64,000 bases of DNA from Neoroseomonas marina (GCF_012927745.1 NZ_JABBKX010000012.1:62001-126000); one strand, 5' to 3'. Positions 53,015 to 62,830 are shown, counted from the stretch's first letter. Numbers and translations are program-made. The notes: a model not told the origin generated them from the letters alone.

Positions 53015-56000
53015 ATGACGCAGCACGAGACCGGTTCCGCCTATGTCGAATCCTACGCGCGCGGCCGCGACCTCCTCGCCTCCGCGGCGCATATCGACCT
53101 GACCGAGCACGATGCCTGCGGCGTCGGCCTGGTCGCGGCCCTGAACGGCAAGCCGAGCCGCGAGGTGGTGCAGGCCGGCATCGACGCGCTGAAGGCGGTC
53201 TGGCACCGCGGCGCCGTCGATGCGGACGGCAAGACCGGCGACGGCGCCGGCATCCATGTCGAGATCCCGCAGGACTTCTTCGCGGAGGTCGTCGAGCGCG
53301 GCGGCGACAGGCTCCGCCCGGGTCGCATCGCCGTCGGCATGGTCTTCCTGCCCAAGACCGACCTGGGCGCGCAGGAACGCTGCCGCCAGATCATCGAGAC
53401 CGAGATCCTCAACGCCGGCTACAACATCTATGGCTGGCGCCAGGTGCCGATCAACGTCGCCTGCATCGGCGAGAAGGCGAACGCGACGCGCCCCGAGATC
53501 GAGCAGATCCTGATCTGGGATCCCGAGTTGCGCGAGATCGCGACCGCCGAGCGCGACATGTACGTGATCCGCCGGCGCATCGAGAAGCAGGCGATCGCCG
53601 CGCAGATCCCCGAGCTGTACCTGTGCTCGCTGTCGGCGCGCTCGGTCATCTACAAGGGGATGTTCCTCGCCGAGAGCCTGACCGAGTTCTACCCGGACCT
53701 GCTCGACACGCGCTTCGTCAGCCGGTTCGCGATCTACCACCAGCGCTACAGCACCAACACCTTCCCGACCTGGCGCCTGGCGCAGCCCTTCCGCATGCTC
53801 GCGCACAACGGCGAGATCAACACGCTGCACGGCAACGCCAACTGGATGAAGAGCCACGAGACGCGGCTCTCCCATCCGCTGCTCGATCCCTTCATGGACG
53901 ACCTCAAGCCGATCGTGCAGGCGGGCGGCTCCGACACCGCGACGCTCGACAACGTCTTCGAACTGCTGGTCCGTGGCGGGCGCGACGCGCCCATGGCCAA
54001 GGCCATGCTGATCCCCGAGAGCACCGGCAACAACGCGACCATGCCGGAGAACCACCGCGAGCTGTTCATGTATTGCAACGCGGTGATGGAACCCTGGGAC
54101 GGCCCGGCGGCGATCGCCGCCACCGACGGGCGCTGGGTGGTCGCGGGCCTGGACCGCAACGGCCTGCGCCCGATGCGCTTCACCATCACCGATGGCGGGC
54201 TGCTGATCGTCGGCTCCGAGACCGGCATGGTGAAGGTCGCCGAGGACCGCGTGGTCCAGAAGGGCCGCGTCGGCCCGGGCCAGTGCATCGGCGTCGACCT
54301 CGAGGAAGGCGTCTTCTACGAGGACCGTGCGCTGAAGGACCTGCTCGCCGGCCGCAAGCCCTTCGGCAAGTGGACCGCGCGCACCACGCGCATCGACGAG
54401 ATCGTGAAGGCCGAGGGCGACGAGCGCGCCCATTTCGCGGTCGAGGAACTGCGCCGCCGCCAGCTCGCCATGGGCTACACGCTCGAGGAGCTCGAGCAGA
54501 TCCTCCATCCCATGGCCGAGGACGCGAACGAGGCGGTCGGCTCGATGGGCGACGACACGCCGATCGCCGTACTGTCCACGCAGTATCGCGGCCTGCACCA
54601 CTATTTCCGCCAGACCTTCAGCCAGGTGACCAACCCGCCGATCGACTCGCTGCGCGAGACGCGGGTGATGACGCTGAAGACGCGCCTCGGGAATCTCGGG
54701 AACATCCTCGACGAGGACCCGACCCAGTGCGACATGCTGATGCTGGACAGCCCGGTGCTGTCGAACGCGCAGTTCGAGGCGATGCGCGCCTACATGGGCG
54801 CGACGGTCTGCACGGTGGACTGCACCTGGCCGGTCGAGGACGGCGAGACGGGCCTGCGCCGCGCCATCGAGCGCATCCGCCGCGAGGCGGAGGAAGGCGT
54901 TCGGTCCGGCTGCGCCCACGTCATCCTGACCGATGAGGCGCAGGGTCGGGAACGTGCGGCCATCCCGATGATCCTCGCGGTCGGCGCGGTGCAGACGCAT
55001 CTCGTGAAGCACGGGCTGCGCACCTTCACCTCGCTCAATGTCCGCGCGGCCGAGTGCATGGACGTGCACTACTTCGCCGTGCTGATCGGCGCGGGCGCGA
55101 CGACGGTCAACGCCTACCTCGCGCAGGAGAGCATCGCCGACCGGCACCGCCGCGGGCTGTTCGGCAATGTCGGCCTCGGCGACGCCGTCGCGAAGTACAA
55201 GAAGGCGGTCGACAAGGGCCTGCTGAAGGTCATGTCCAAGATGGGCATCGGCGTGCTGTCCTCCTACCGCGGCGGCATGAACTTCGAGGCGATCGGCCTG
55301 TCGCGCGCGCTGGTGGCGGAATTCTTCCCCGGCACGCCGTCGCGCATTTCGGGCATCGGCCTGTCGGGCATCGCGCGGCGCCTCCTCGCGCTGCACGACA
55401 AGGCCTGGCAGGAAGGTGCGATCACCCTGCCGGTCGGCGGCCTGTACAAGCTGCGCCGGCGCGGCGAGGTGCACGCCTTCGACGGCAGCCTGATCCATAC
55501 GCTGCAGAAGGCGGTCGAGACCGACAGCTACCAGACCTTCAAGCGTTATTCCGACGCGGTGCGGAAGCTGCCGCCCGTCGCGCTGCGCGACCTGCTCGAC
55601 TTCCGCATGGAAGGGCGCACGCCGGTCACGCTCGAGGAAGTCGAGAGCATCACGGAGATCCGCAAGCGCCTCGTCGCGCCCGGCATCTCCCTCGGCGCGC
55701 TGTCGCCCGAGGCGCATGAGACGCTGTCCATCGCCATGAACCGCATCGGCGCGAAGTCCGACAGCGGCGAGGGCGGCGAGGATCCGTCCCGCGCCAAGCC
55801 GCGGTCGAACGGCGACAACGCCAATTCCGCCATCAAGCAGATCGCCTCGGGCCGCTTCGGCGTCACCGCGGAGTACCTGAACAACTGCCGCGAGATCGAG
55901 ATCAAGGTCGCCCAGGGTGCCAAGCCCGGCGAGGGCGGGCAGCTGCCCGGCTTCAAGGTGACCGGGCTGATCGCGAAGCTGCGCCATTCGACGCCGGGCG

Positions 56001-57553
56001 TGACGCTGATCTCGCCGCCGCCGCACCACGACATCTACTCGATCGAGGACCTGGCGCAGCTCATCTACGATCTCAAGCAGATCAACCCGGATGCGACGGT
56101 TTGCGTGAAGCTCGTGTCGCGCTCGGGCATCGGCACCATCGCCGCCGGCGTCGCCAAGGCGAAGGCCGATGCCATCCTGGTGTCGGGCCATTCGGGCGGC
56201 ACCGGCGCCTCGCCGCAATCCTCGATCAAGTATGCCGGGCTGCCGTGGGAGATGGGGCTGTCCGAGACCCATCAGGTGCTGCTGCTGAACCGGCTGCGCC
56301 ACCGCGTGAAGCTGCGCACCGATGGCGGCATCAAGACCGGGCGCGACGTCGTGATCGCGGCGATGCTCGGTGCGGAGGAGTTCGGCATCGGCACGGCGTC
56401 GCTGGTGGCGATGGGCTGCATCATGGTCCGCCAGTGCCACTCCAACACCTGCCCCGTGGGCGTCTGCGTGCAGGACGAGGCCCTGCGCCAGAAGTTCACC
56501 GGTACGCCGGAGAAGGTGATCAACCTCTTCTCCTTCGTGGCGGAGGAGGTGCGCGAGATCCTCGCCTCGCTCGGCTTCCGGAAGCTCACGGACATCATCG
56601 GGCGCACCGATCTGCTGCAGCAGGTCAGCCGCGGGTCGGAGGATCTCGACGACCTCGACCTCAACCCGCTGCTGGTGCAGGCCGATGCCGGCCCGCATGC
56701 CGCCTACTGCACGCTCGAAGGCCGCAACGAGGTGCCCGAGACGCTGGACGCGGAGATGATCCGCGACGCCGACGCGCTGTTCCGCCACGGCGAGAAGATG
56801 CAGCTGCAGTACAACATCCGGAACACGCATCGTGCGATCGGCACCAAGGTGTCGTCCCGCATCACGCGCCAGTTCGGGATGAGCGGCCTGCAGCCCGGCC
56901 ATCTCAGCGTCCGGCTGCGCGGGTCGGCGGGTCAGTCGCTCGGCGCCTTCGGCGTGCGGGGCCTCAAGCTCGAGGTATTCGGCGACGCCAACGACTATGT
57001 CGGCAAGGGCCTGTCGGGGGCGACCATCGTGGTGCGCCCGGCGCCGTCCTCGCCGCTGGTGTGGAACGAGAACACGATCATCGGCAACACCTGCCTCTAT
57101 GGCGCGACGGCGGGCGAGCTGTTCGCGGCGGGCCAGGCGGGCGAGCGCTTCGCGGTGCGCAATTCGGGCGCCACCGCGGTGGTCGAAGGCTGCGGCGCCA
57201 ATGGCTGCGAGTACATGACCGGCGGCACCGTCGTGATCCTCGGCGCCGTGGGCGACAATTTCGGCGCCGGCTTCACCGGCGGCCATGCCTTCGTCTACGA
57301 CGCCGACGACAACTTCGAACTGCGCGTCAATCCCGACACGCTGCTCTGGAACCGCGTCTCCCACCCGCATTGGGAAGGCGTGCTGTGCGACCTGATCGCC
57401 CGGCATGTCGCGGAGACCGGCAGCCGCTTCGCCGCCCGCCTGCTGAACGAATGGGCGACCGAACGCGGCCGCTTCTGGCACGTGGTGCCGAAGGAGTACG
57501 TGAAGTACCTGCCGGTGCCGATGGCCAAGACCGACGCCGTCGCCGCCGAGTAA
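53015..57553 (+). CDS. gltB: Glutamate synthase (NADPH) large subunit
   Basis: 1512-residue alpha subunit. A short propeptide is cut before the catalytic Cys of the class II glutaminase domain (HDACGVGLVAALNG, Cys about 35). Next are the central domain and the FMN-binding synthase domain, with HSGGTGASP and the [3Fe-4S] cluster Cys in CIMVRQCHSNTCPVGVC. The C-terminal beta-helix domain contains GANGCEYMTGGTVVILG. The ATG at 53015 has GGAG eight bases upstream; a GTG at 53006 overlaps the gltD stop. Full length for the family. Confidence 0.97.
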   Translation: MTQHETGSAYVESYARGRDLLASAAHIDLTEHDACGVGLVAALNGKPSREVVQAGIDALKAVWHRGAVDADGKTGDGAGIHVEIPQDFFAEVVERGGDRLRPGRIAVGMVFLPKTDLGAQERCRQIIETEILNAGYNIYGWRQVPINVACIGEKANATRPEIEQILIWDPELREIATAERDMYVIRRRIEKQAIAAQIPELYLCSLSARSVIYKGMFLAESLTEFYPDLLDTRFVSRFAIYHQRYSTNTFPTWRLAQPFRMLAHNGEINTLHGNANWMKSHETRLSHPLLDPFMDDLKPIVQAGGSDTATLDNVFELLVRGGRDAPMAKAMLIPESTGNNATMPENHRELFMYCNAVMEPWDGPAAIAATDGRWVVAGLDRNGLRPMRFTITDGGLLIVGSETGMVKVAEDRVVQKGRVGPGQCIGVDLEEGVFYEDRALKDLLAGRKPFGKWTARTTRIDEIVKAEGDERAHFAVEELRRRQLAMGYTLEELEQILHPMAEDANEAVGSMGDDTPIAVLSTQYRGLHHYFRQTFSQVTNPPIDSLRETRVMTLKTRLGNLGNILDEDPTQCDMLMLDSPVLSNAQFEAMRAYMGATVCTVDCTWPVEDGETGLRRAIERIRREAEEGVRSGCAHVILTDEAQGRERAAIPMILAVGAVQTHLVKHGLRTFTSLNVRAAECMDVHYFAVLIGAGATTVNAYLAQESIADRHRRGLFGNVGLGDAVAKYKKAVDKGLLKVMSKMGIGVLSSYRGGMNFEAIGLSRALVAEFFPGTPSRISGIGLSGIARRLLALHDKAWQEGAITLPVGGLYKLRRRGEVHAFDGSLIHTLQKAVETDSYQTFKRYSDAVRKLPPVALRDLLDFRMEGRTPVTLEEVESITEIRKRLVAPGISLGALSPEAHETLSIAMNRIGAKSDSGEGGEDPSRAKPRSNGDNANSAIKQIASGRFGVTAEYLNNCREIEIKVAQGAKPGEGGQLPGFKVTGLIAKLRHSTPGVTLISPPPHHDIYSIEDLAQLIYDLKQINPDATVCVKLVSRSGIGTIAAGVAKAKADAILVSGHSGGTGASPQSSIKYAGLPWEMGLSETHQVLLLNRLRHRVKLRTDGGIKTGRDVVIAAMLGAEEFGIGTASLVAMGCIMVRQCHSNTCPVGVCVQDEALRQKFTGTPEKVINLFSFVAEEVREILASLGFRKLTDIIGRTDLLQQVSRGSEDLDDLDLNPLLVQADAGPHAAYCTLEGRNEVPETLDAEMIRDADALFRHGEKMQLQYNIRNTHRAIGTKVSSRITRQFGMSGLQPGHLSVRLRGSAGQSLGAFGVRGLKLEVFGDANDYVGKGLSGATIVVRPAPSSPLVWNENTIIGNTCLYGATAGELFAAGQAGERFAVRNSGATAVVEGCGANGCEYMTGGTVVILGAVGDNFGAGFTGGHAFVYDADDNFELRVNPDTLLWNRVSHPHWEGVLCDLIARHVAETGSRFAARLLNEWATERGRFWHVVPKEYVKYLPVPMAKTDAVAAE

Positions 57554-57563
57554 CCCCGCGCAC

Positions 57564-57593
57564 GTCGCCCGGTGAAGCGCTTCACCGGGCGAC
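57564..57593. repeat. Perfect 30-base palindrome downstream of gltB
   Basis: Left half GTCGCCCGGTGAAGC (57564-57578) is the exact reverse complement of the right half, ten bases after the gltB stop. As RNA it forms a stem of 13 bp with a four-base loop. No T-run follows. It may act as a 3'-end stabilising or Rho-related hairpin. Confidence 0.55.
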
Positions 57594-57678
57594 CGTGCCC
57601 GCTCTTCCGCTCGCATGTCCTGCCTGTCATGATTCGTCCGCGAAGCCGGCGCCCCCGGACGGACGAAAGGAGCAGCGC

Positions 57679-58185
57679 GTGCGTATTCTGGCCCTGGCCC
57701 TTGCGGCCGTTCTCGTCCTTGCCGTGCCGGCCTCGGCGCAGGTCCGCGACATCGCGGCGGTGAATGGCTGGCGCGCCTATGTCGCGCAGACGGACAACGG
57801 GCCGCTTTGCGGCATGGGGACGGATGCCAACCGGCTTGGCCGGTTCTTCTGGATCAAGGTGGAGCGGATGCAGGGCAACCTGCACGGCTTCGTGCAGGTC
57901 GGCGACCGGAGTTGGAACGTGCGCCAGGCCGCGACGGGGCGCATCGTCATCGCGATCGACAGCCGCCGGGCGGAACTCAACTACCACGGCACCAGCCGCG
58001 CCGACATGATCGAGGCGTCCTACCAGGGCGCCTTCCAGAACTTCCTGAACTTCGTCGAGGCCTTCGCCCTCGGCCTGCGGATGCAGGTGCTGTTCCCCGG
58101 CGAGAATGTGTCGCCCTGGTCGGCGGACCTGCGGGGAACGCGCGCGGTGACCGAGGCCTTCCTGGCCTGCGCCCGGCGCATCTGA
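57679..58185 (+). CDS. Secreted hypothetical protein
   Basis: 168 residues with a signal peptide (about 1-21, ALALAAVLVLAVPASAQ). The mature domain of about 145 residues has two Cys (PLCGMG and LACARRI) that could form a disulphide. The core segments GRFFWIKVERMQGNLHGFVQVGD and RIVIAIDSRRAELNYHG look like a compact beta domain. I do not recognise the family. GTG at 57679 has AAGGAG six bases upstream, a good match. Single gene after gltB. Confidence 0.72.
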   Translation: MRILALALAAVLVLAVPASAQVRDIAAVNGWRAYVAQTDNGPLCGMGTDANRLGRFFWIKVERMQGNLHGFVQVGDRSWNVRQAATGRIVIAIDSRRAELNYHGTSRADMIEASYQGAFQNFLNFVEAFALGLRMQVLFPGENVSPWSADLRGTRAVTEAFLACARRI

Positions 58186-58320
58186 GCCCCAGGCGGCCGG
58201 AGGGTCGGCCGCAGGCCCGGTCGCCGGTGCGTCGCCGGCTCGATGCGGGGGCGGCAGGGTCGCGAAAGATCGGGCCAAGCCCTGGCCTCACGACGGTCCG
58301 GATGGCATAAGCCCCGCATC

Positions 58321-58989
58321 GTGAGGCTGCTGTTCCACCTTCCCCTCTCGCCCTTCTCCCGCAAGGTCCGTCTCGCCCTGGCGGAGAAGCGCATTCCCTT
58401 CGACCTGCGCATCGAGCGCGTGTGGGAACGGCGGGACGACTTCCTCGCCATGAATCCCGCCTGCACCGTGCCCGTGCTGCAGGAGGACAACGGCCTCACC
58501 ATCCCGGATTCCTACGCGATCTGCGAATACCTGGATGAGGCCTATCCGGACACGCCGCTGCTCGGCCGGACGCTGGCCGAACGTGTCGAGGTGCGACGCC
58601 TGGTCGCCTGGTTCGACGGCAAGTTCCACGCCGAGGTCGGCATGAATCTGCTCTATGAAAAGCAGTTCAAGCGGGCCATGGGGCGCGGCAACCCGGATGC
58701 GTCCTCGATCCGCGCGGGATACGCGAACCTCAAGCCGCACCTCGCCTATCTCGGCTGGCTGGCCGAGACGCGGCCGTGGCTGGCAGGCCCGATGCTCTCG
58801 CTCGCGGATCTCGCGGCGGCGGCGCATCTCTCGGCCCTCGACTACATCGGCGACATCGACTGGTCGCTGAGCGACGGGGCGAAGGACTGGTACGCGCGGG
58901 TGAAGTCGCGCCCGTCCTTCCGGCCGTTGCTCGCGGACCGCGTCAGCGGGCTCGAGCCGCCCGACCACTACGCCAACCTCGATTTCTGA
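58321..58989 (+). CDS. Glutathione S-transferase family protein
   Basis: 222-residue GST-fold protein. The thioredoxin-like N-terminal domain (about 1-80) contains PLSPFSRKVRLALAEKRIPF, a candidate catalytic Ser, the cis-Pro region TVPVLQEDNGLTIPDSYAICEYLDE, and then the helical C-terminal domain with PMLSLADLAAAAHLSAL. It starts with GTG at 58321. The class is uncertain, closest to bacterial zeta- or beta-like GSTs. Substrate unknown. Confidence 0.9.
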   Translation: MRLLFHLPLSPFSRKVRLALAEKRIPFDLRIERVWERRDDFLAMNPACTVPVLQEDNGLTIPDSYAICEYLDEAYPDTPLLGRTLAERVEVRRLVAWFDGKFHAEVGMNLLYEKQFKRAMGRGNPDASSIRAGYANLKPHLAYLGWLAETRPWLAGPMLSLADLAAAAHLSALDYIGDIDWSLSDGAKDWYARVKSRPSFRPLLADRVSGLEPPDHYANLDF

Positions 58990-59003
58990 TCCCCCTGCGG
59001 GCC

Positions 59004-59825
59004 TCAGCGCTGCGCCGGGCCCGCTTCGATCAGCGCCATGTTCTGCGCGGCCAGGTCGGCGGTCGGGCCGTCGGGCGCGAGTTCGATCACCCGTTCCCAG
59101 TCCGAGCGTGCGCCGCTCGCATCGCCCTGGATCTGGCGGATCACCCCGCGCTCGAGCAGCGCTTCCACATTCTCGGGCTCGAGGCGCAGGGCCTGGGCCA
59201 CGCTTTCCGCGGCGGGCGCGATGCGGTCCAGCCGCCGCAGGGCGGATGCGCGCAGCACCCAGGATTCCGCATTCGAGCCATCGGCCGCGACGGCGTGGTC
59301 GAGGTCGTCGAGCGCCTCGGACGGCCGGTTGAGCGCCAGCAGGGCCACCGCGCGCGCGGTCAGCAGGCCCGGATCGGCCGGCACCAGCGCCAGTGCCAGC
59401 GTCAGCGCCGCCTGGGCGCGGTGCGGCTTGCCGGCGGCGGTCCAGGCTTCGCCGGCCTGACCGAAGACGGCGGCGCGTGCGGCGATGCCGGCCTGGCTGC
59501 GCGCGGCGATGCGTTCCAGGGCTTCGGCGGCGCGTTCGGCCTCCCCGAGCGAGAGGGTGGCGAGCGCCGCGCAATGCGCGGCCGATTCGCCGCCGCCTTC
59601 CATGCCCCAGGAATCGGCGAAGCGACGCGCGCCCTCCGGGTCGTCCTCGAGCATGTCGAGGCAGCGTTCGTATTCCGGCGCGTCCGACAGGCGCGGCGGT
59701 TCCGGCGGGGTTGGCAGGATTTCGGGCGTGCCGGCGCCGGACAGCCACCACCATGCGCCGCCCGCGCCGGCGACGAGCACCAGCGCCGCGGCACCTGCAA
59801 GCAGGAGGCGTGTGAGGGGGGGCAT
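59004..59825 (-). CDS. Membrane-anchored tetratricopeptide repeat protein
   Basis: 273 residues. One N-terminal membrane helix (about 6-28) and a Pro-rich linker (PEILPTPPEPPRLSD) precede TPR-like repeats from about 45 to 265. The clearest are in AALTLALALVPADPGLLTARAVALLAL, ALDDLDHAVAADGSNAESWVLRASALRRL and ESVAQALRLEPENVEALLERGVIRQI. It is probably a periplasmic protein-interaction scaffold. Convergent with the GST gene. No specific partner is evident. Confidence 0.82.
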   Translation of the reverse strand: MPPLTRLLLAGAAALVLVAGAGGAWWWLSGAGTPEILPTPPEPPRLSDAPEYERCLDMLEDDPEGARRFADSWGMEGGGESAAHCAALATLSLGEAERAAEALERIAARSQAGIAARAAVFGQAGEAWTAAGKPHRAQAALTLALALVPADPGLLTARAVALLALNRPSEALDDLDHAVAADGSNAESWVLRASALRRLDRIAPAAESVAQALRLEPENVEALLERGVIRQIQGDASGARSDWERVIELAPDGPTADLAAQNMALIEAGPAQR

Positions 59826-59881
59826 GCGCGCAATCTAGCCGTGCAGCGATGTGCATGCCAGATGAGCAGGGGAGGGACCGG

Positions 59882-60757
59882 ATGCTTCTCGTTGCTGGAC
59901 TGGGATATGCGGGCCGTGCCGTTGCCCGGGCAGCGGCGGACGCGGGCTGGCAGGCGGGGGGCACGGCACGGGACCCGGGGTCCGCCGCTCCCTTGCCGGG
60001 CGTGTCCGTGTTGCCTTTCGCGGGCGCCGGCGAGGCGATCGGGCGCGCAAGTCATCTTCTCGTCACCGCCGCGCCGGGGGAGGGCGGGGACCCTGTCCTC
60101 GCCGCGCACGGACCCTCGATCGAACGGGCCCTTGTCGCGGGGACGCTGCGCTGGGTCGGCTATCTCTCGACGACGGGCGTCTATGGCGATCGCGACGGCG
60201 GGGCGGTGGATGAGGCGACGCCGCCGGCGCCCGGCCAGCCGCGATCCATCCGCCGCCTCGAGGCTGAGAACGCCTGGCGAGACTGCGTCGCCGGCCGCGT
60301 CGCGCTCGACATCTTCCGCGTCGGCGGGATCTACGGGCCGGGGCGTTCGGCCTTCGATGACCTGCGCGCCGGCACGGCCCGCTGCGTCGTGAAGCCGGGC
60401 CACGCCTTCTCCCGCATCCATCGCGACGACATCGCGCGGGCGGTCTGCGCCGCGATCCGCCAGGACCTGCCGCCGGCCGTCCGCGTGCTGCACCTCGTGG
60501 ACGACGAGGCGGCGGAGAGCGCCGTCGTCACCGCCCACGCGGCGGAACTGCTGGGTGTCGCGGCGCCGCCGGCAATCCCGTTCGAGGAAGCGCGGTCGCG
60601 CATGTCGCCCATGGCGCTGTCCTTCTGGGCGGAGAACCGGCGCGTGACGAACACGGCCACCAAGGCCGCGCTCGGCATCGCCTGGCGCTATCCGACTTAT
60701 TGGGAGGGCCTAGCGGCCATCCTCGCGGAGGAGGGGCGCGAGGGTCTCGCCCAGTAG
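59882..60757 (+). CDS. NAD(P)-dependent epimerase/dehydratase family protein (YeeZ-like)
   Basis: 291-residue atypical SDR. The glycine motif is LLVAGLGYAGRAVARAA (one Gly spacing as in YeeZ), followed by LRWVGYLSTTGVYGDRDGGAVDEATPPAP and FRVGGIYGPGRSAFDDLRAG. The catalytic YxxxK is not obvious, as usual for this subgroup. I chose the ATG at 59882, with GGAGGG five bases upstream, over a GTG at 59849. Its last 48 bases overlap the convergent hydrolase gene. Confidence 0.87.
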   Translation: MLLVAGLGYAGRAVARAAADAGWQAGGTARDPGSAAPLPGVSVLPFAGAGEAIGRASHLLVTAAPGEGGDPVLAAHGPSIERALVAGTLRWVGYLSTTGVYGDRDGGAVDEATPPAPGQPRSIRRLEAENAWRDCVAGRVALDIFRVGGIYGPGRSAFDDLRAGTARCVVKPGHAFSRIHRDDIARAVCAAIRQDLPPAVRVLHLVDDEAAESAVVTAHAAELLGVAAPPAIPFEEARSRMSPMALSFWAENRRVTNTATKAALGIAWRYPTYWEGLAAILAEEGREGLAQ

Positions 60758-61462
60758 CGCGAGGTCCTGCGGGCGGGAGAGGCGGTGGTCCCCGTGCTTG
60801 ATCAGGTGAACGCGCACGTCGCCACCCGTCACCGCCTCGGCGATACGCAGCGCGTGCCGCCACGGCACGTCGGGGTCCTGCTGGCCCTGCAGGATGCGCA
60901 CGGAAACGTCCAACGCGATCGGCGCGCGCAGCAGCAGGTGGTTGCGGCCATCCTCGATCAGCGCGCGGGTGATGGGGTAGGGGTCGCCATACGCGCTCGG
61001 ACGGTGCCAGACGCCGTCGCGCTCGATCGTCGCGCGCTGCTCGGGCGTGAACCCGGCCCACATCAGGTCCTCGGTGAAGTCGGGCGCCGGCGCGATGCCG
61101 ACCAGCGCGCGGATCGCCATGCGCCGCGCCAGCAGCAGCGCGATCCAGCCGCCCATCGAGGATCCCACCAGCACCTGCGGGCCGTCGGTCAGCGCCGCGA
61201 CGACGCGCGCGGCGTCCTCGGCCCAGCGGCCGATGGTGCCGTCCACGAAGCGGCCGCCGGAGGCGCCGTGGCCGGAATAGTCGAAGCGCAGGAAAGGCGT
61301 GCCGCGGGCCTCGCACCAGCCGGCAAGGAATTCCGCCTTGCTGCCGGTCATGTCGGAGTTGAAGCCGCCGAGGAAGACCACGCCGGGTCCGCGGCCGGAC
61401 AGGCGCCGCCAGGCGAGGGCGACCCCATCGCCGCGGTCGATCGTGCCGTGTTCTTCCTTCAT
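60710..61462 (-). CDS. Alpha/beta hydrolase (ABHD10/palmitoyl-thioesterase-like)
   Basis: 250-residue serine hydrolase. The nucleophile elbow is GSSMGGW (Ser102), the acid is in LQGQQDPDVPW, and the catalytic His is in KHGDHRLSRP. FLGGFNSDMTGSKAEFL supplies the oxyanion region. The sequence style resembles ABHD10-type thioesterases. The ATG at 61462 is selected because the frame upstream runs through a repeat element and is not conserved. The 3' end overlaps the convergent epimerase gene by 48 bases. Confidence 0.88.
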   Translation of the reverse strand: MKEEHGTIDRGDGVALAWRRLSGRGPGVVFLGGFNSDMTGSKAEFLAGWCEARGTPFLRFDYSGHGASGGRFVDGTIGRWAEDAARVVAALTDGPQVLVGSSMGGWIALLLARRMAIRALVGIAPAPDFTEDLMWAGFTPEQRATIERDGVWHRPSAYGDPYPITRALIEDGRNHLLLRAPIALDVSVRILQGQQDPDVPWRHALRIAEAVTGGDVRVHLIKHGDHRLSRPQDLALLGETLAPLLREDGR

Positions 61463-61475
61463 CGCGTCGGACTCC

Positions 61476-61536
61476 TGGGGAGGGCTTCGCCCTCCCCATA
61501 CCCCACCCACCAAAGGCCGAAAGGCCTTTGGAAACC
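61476..61536. repeat. Two-hairpin intergenic repeat, copy 2
   Basis: TGGGGAGGGC-TTC-GCCCTCCCCA (61476-61498) forms a 10-bp hairpin with a three-base loop. Twelve bases on comes the 27-base core (61510-61536) identical to 25582-25608, with a nine-base stem and four-base loop. As in copy 1, it lies 3' of a minus-strand gene (the FAH-family gene). Confidence 0.7.
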
Positions 61537-61601
61537 AGTACCGGGTGCCGGCGCCAAGGGGCGTGCCGGGGGGAGGTGCGGAAGGGCGGCGCCCGGCCAC
61601 C

Positions 61602-62768
61602 TCACGGCCGCGGTAGGCCCCGCCGCATCAGGGATGCGAACAACGCCCCGGTCCCGAAGGCCCAGGGCGGGCACTCGTCGGTCCGGTCCACCTCGTTCAC
61701 CAAGGCGCCAAGCCGCGGCGAGGCGATCCGCACCATGTCGCCCTCCTTGTGCGTGAAGCCCATCCCCGGCGCGCCACGGTCCTTCGAGGGCGAGAAGGGC
61801 GTGCCGAGATACAGCACCGCCCCGTCCGGATACTGGTGGTGCGCGCCGATCATCTGCGCCACCAGGTCGGTGGGATCGCGGCTGATCGAACCGACCGCGC
61901 CGCGTTCGTCCAGCGTGAAGCCGTCGCGGCCCGAGATGGTCAGCGCGATCTCGGCGCGACGGATGTCCTCGAGCGAGAAGCCGTCGTCGAACAGCCGGAC
62001 CATCGGGCCCAGCGCGGCCGAGGCGTTGTTGTCCTTCGCCCGGCCGAGCAGCAGCGCCGATCGCCCTTCCACGTCGCGCAGGTTGACGTCGTTGCCGAGC
62101 GTCGCCCCCTGGATGCGGCCGCGGCTGTTCACCACCATCACCGCCTCGGGCTCCGGGTTCGACCAGGCGGAGTTCGGATGCACGCCGATCTTCGATCCGA
62201 GGCCGACCGGGGCCATGGGCGGGCATTTGGTGAAGATCTCGGCATCGGCGCCGATGCCGACCTCGAGGTACTGGCTCCACCAGCCCTTGGCGACGAGGGC
62301 TTCCTTGACGCGCATCGCCTCGGCGCTGCCGGGGACGAGGTTGGCGAGGTCGTCGCCGATGATGCCGCGCACTTCGACCCGCACCGCGGCAGCGAGGGAG
62401 GCGTCGCCGCGGCAGCGCTCCTCGATCACCCGTTCGAGCATGGATCGCACATAGGTCACGCCGGCGGCCTTCACCGCCTGCAGGTCGATCGGCGCCAGCA
62501 GCCAGGGCTTGGACGGATCGCGCGCGTCATGCGCCGAATTCGCGAGCAGCGCGTCGAGGTCGATGGCGAGCGGCGCGCCGCGCTGGCGGATCGCCGCGAC
62601 CGGGCGCTCCTCCTCCATCCAGCGGGACATGGTGCCGAAGGCGCAGGTCATGTCGAAGGCCGCGCCGCCGAGGAAGCCGACGATGCACGGCCCGTCGGCC
62701 GTCATGATGCGCGCCGCGAAGGCGCCCTTGGCGAAATCCTCCGGCAGGCAGGAACGGTCCAGCCGCAT
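61602..62768 (-). CDS. Fumarylacetoacetate hydrolase family protein
   Basis: 388-residue FAH-fold enzyme. The C-terminal catalytic domain shows GLGSKIGVHPNSAWSNPEPEAVMVVNSRGRIQGATLGNDVNLRD with metal-binding acidic residues, then LGRAKDNNASAALGP. The long N-terminal extension (about 1-110) sets it apart from the 220-280-residue members and matches the ~390-residue subgroup that includes 2-keto-3-deoxy-sugar-acid dehydratases. Hydrolase or dehydratase chemistry on a keto acid is likely; the substrate is not clear. The ATG at 62768 is chosen as the family start. Confidence 0.87.
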   Translation of the reverse strand: MRLDRSCLPEDFAKGAFAARIMTADGPCIVGFLGGAAFDMTCAFGTMSRWMEEERPVAAIRQRGAPLAIDLDALLANSAHDARDPSKPWLLAPIDLQAVKAAGVTYVRSMLERVIEERCRGDASLAAAVRVEVRGIIGDDLANLVPGSAEAMRVKEALVAKGWWSQYLEVGIGADAEIFTKCPPMAPVGLGSKIGVHPNSAWSNPEPEAVMVVNSRGRIQGATLGNDVNLRDVEGRSALLLGRAKDNNASAALGPMVRLFDDGFSLEDIRRAEIALTISGRDGFTLDERGAVGSISRDPTDLVAQMIGAHHQYPDGAVLYLGTPFSPSKDRGAPGMGFTHKEGDMVRIASPRLGALVNEVDRTDECPPWAFGTGALFASLMRRGLPRP

Positions 62769-62830
62769 GCGTTTCTCTCCCCGTTGTCGGCCCACAGGCT
62801 GGCCGGGCCGGGGGAGGCTGCCAAGGGGGG

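Noticed and set aside
52844-57616. A 1590-codon open frame on the minus strand across gltB
   Set aside because: It is a mirror of gltB caused by high GC at third positions: no domains, Arg/His/Ala-rich composition, no ribosome site. gltB on the plus strand has all catalytic and cluster residues.
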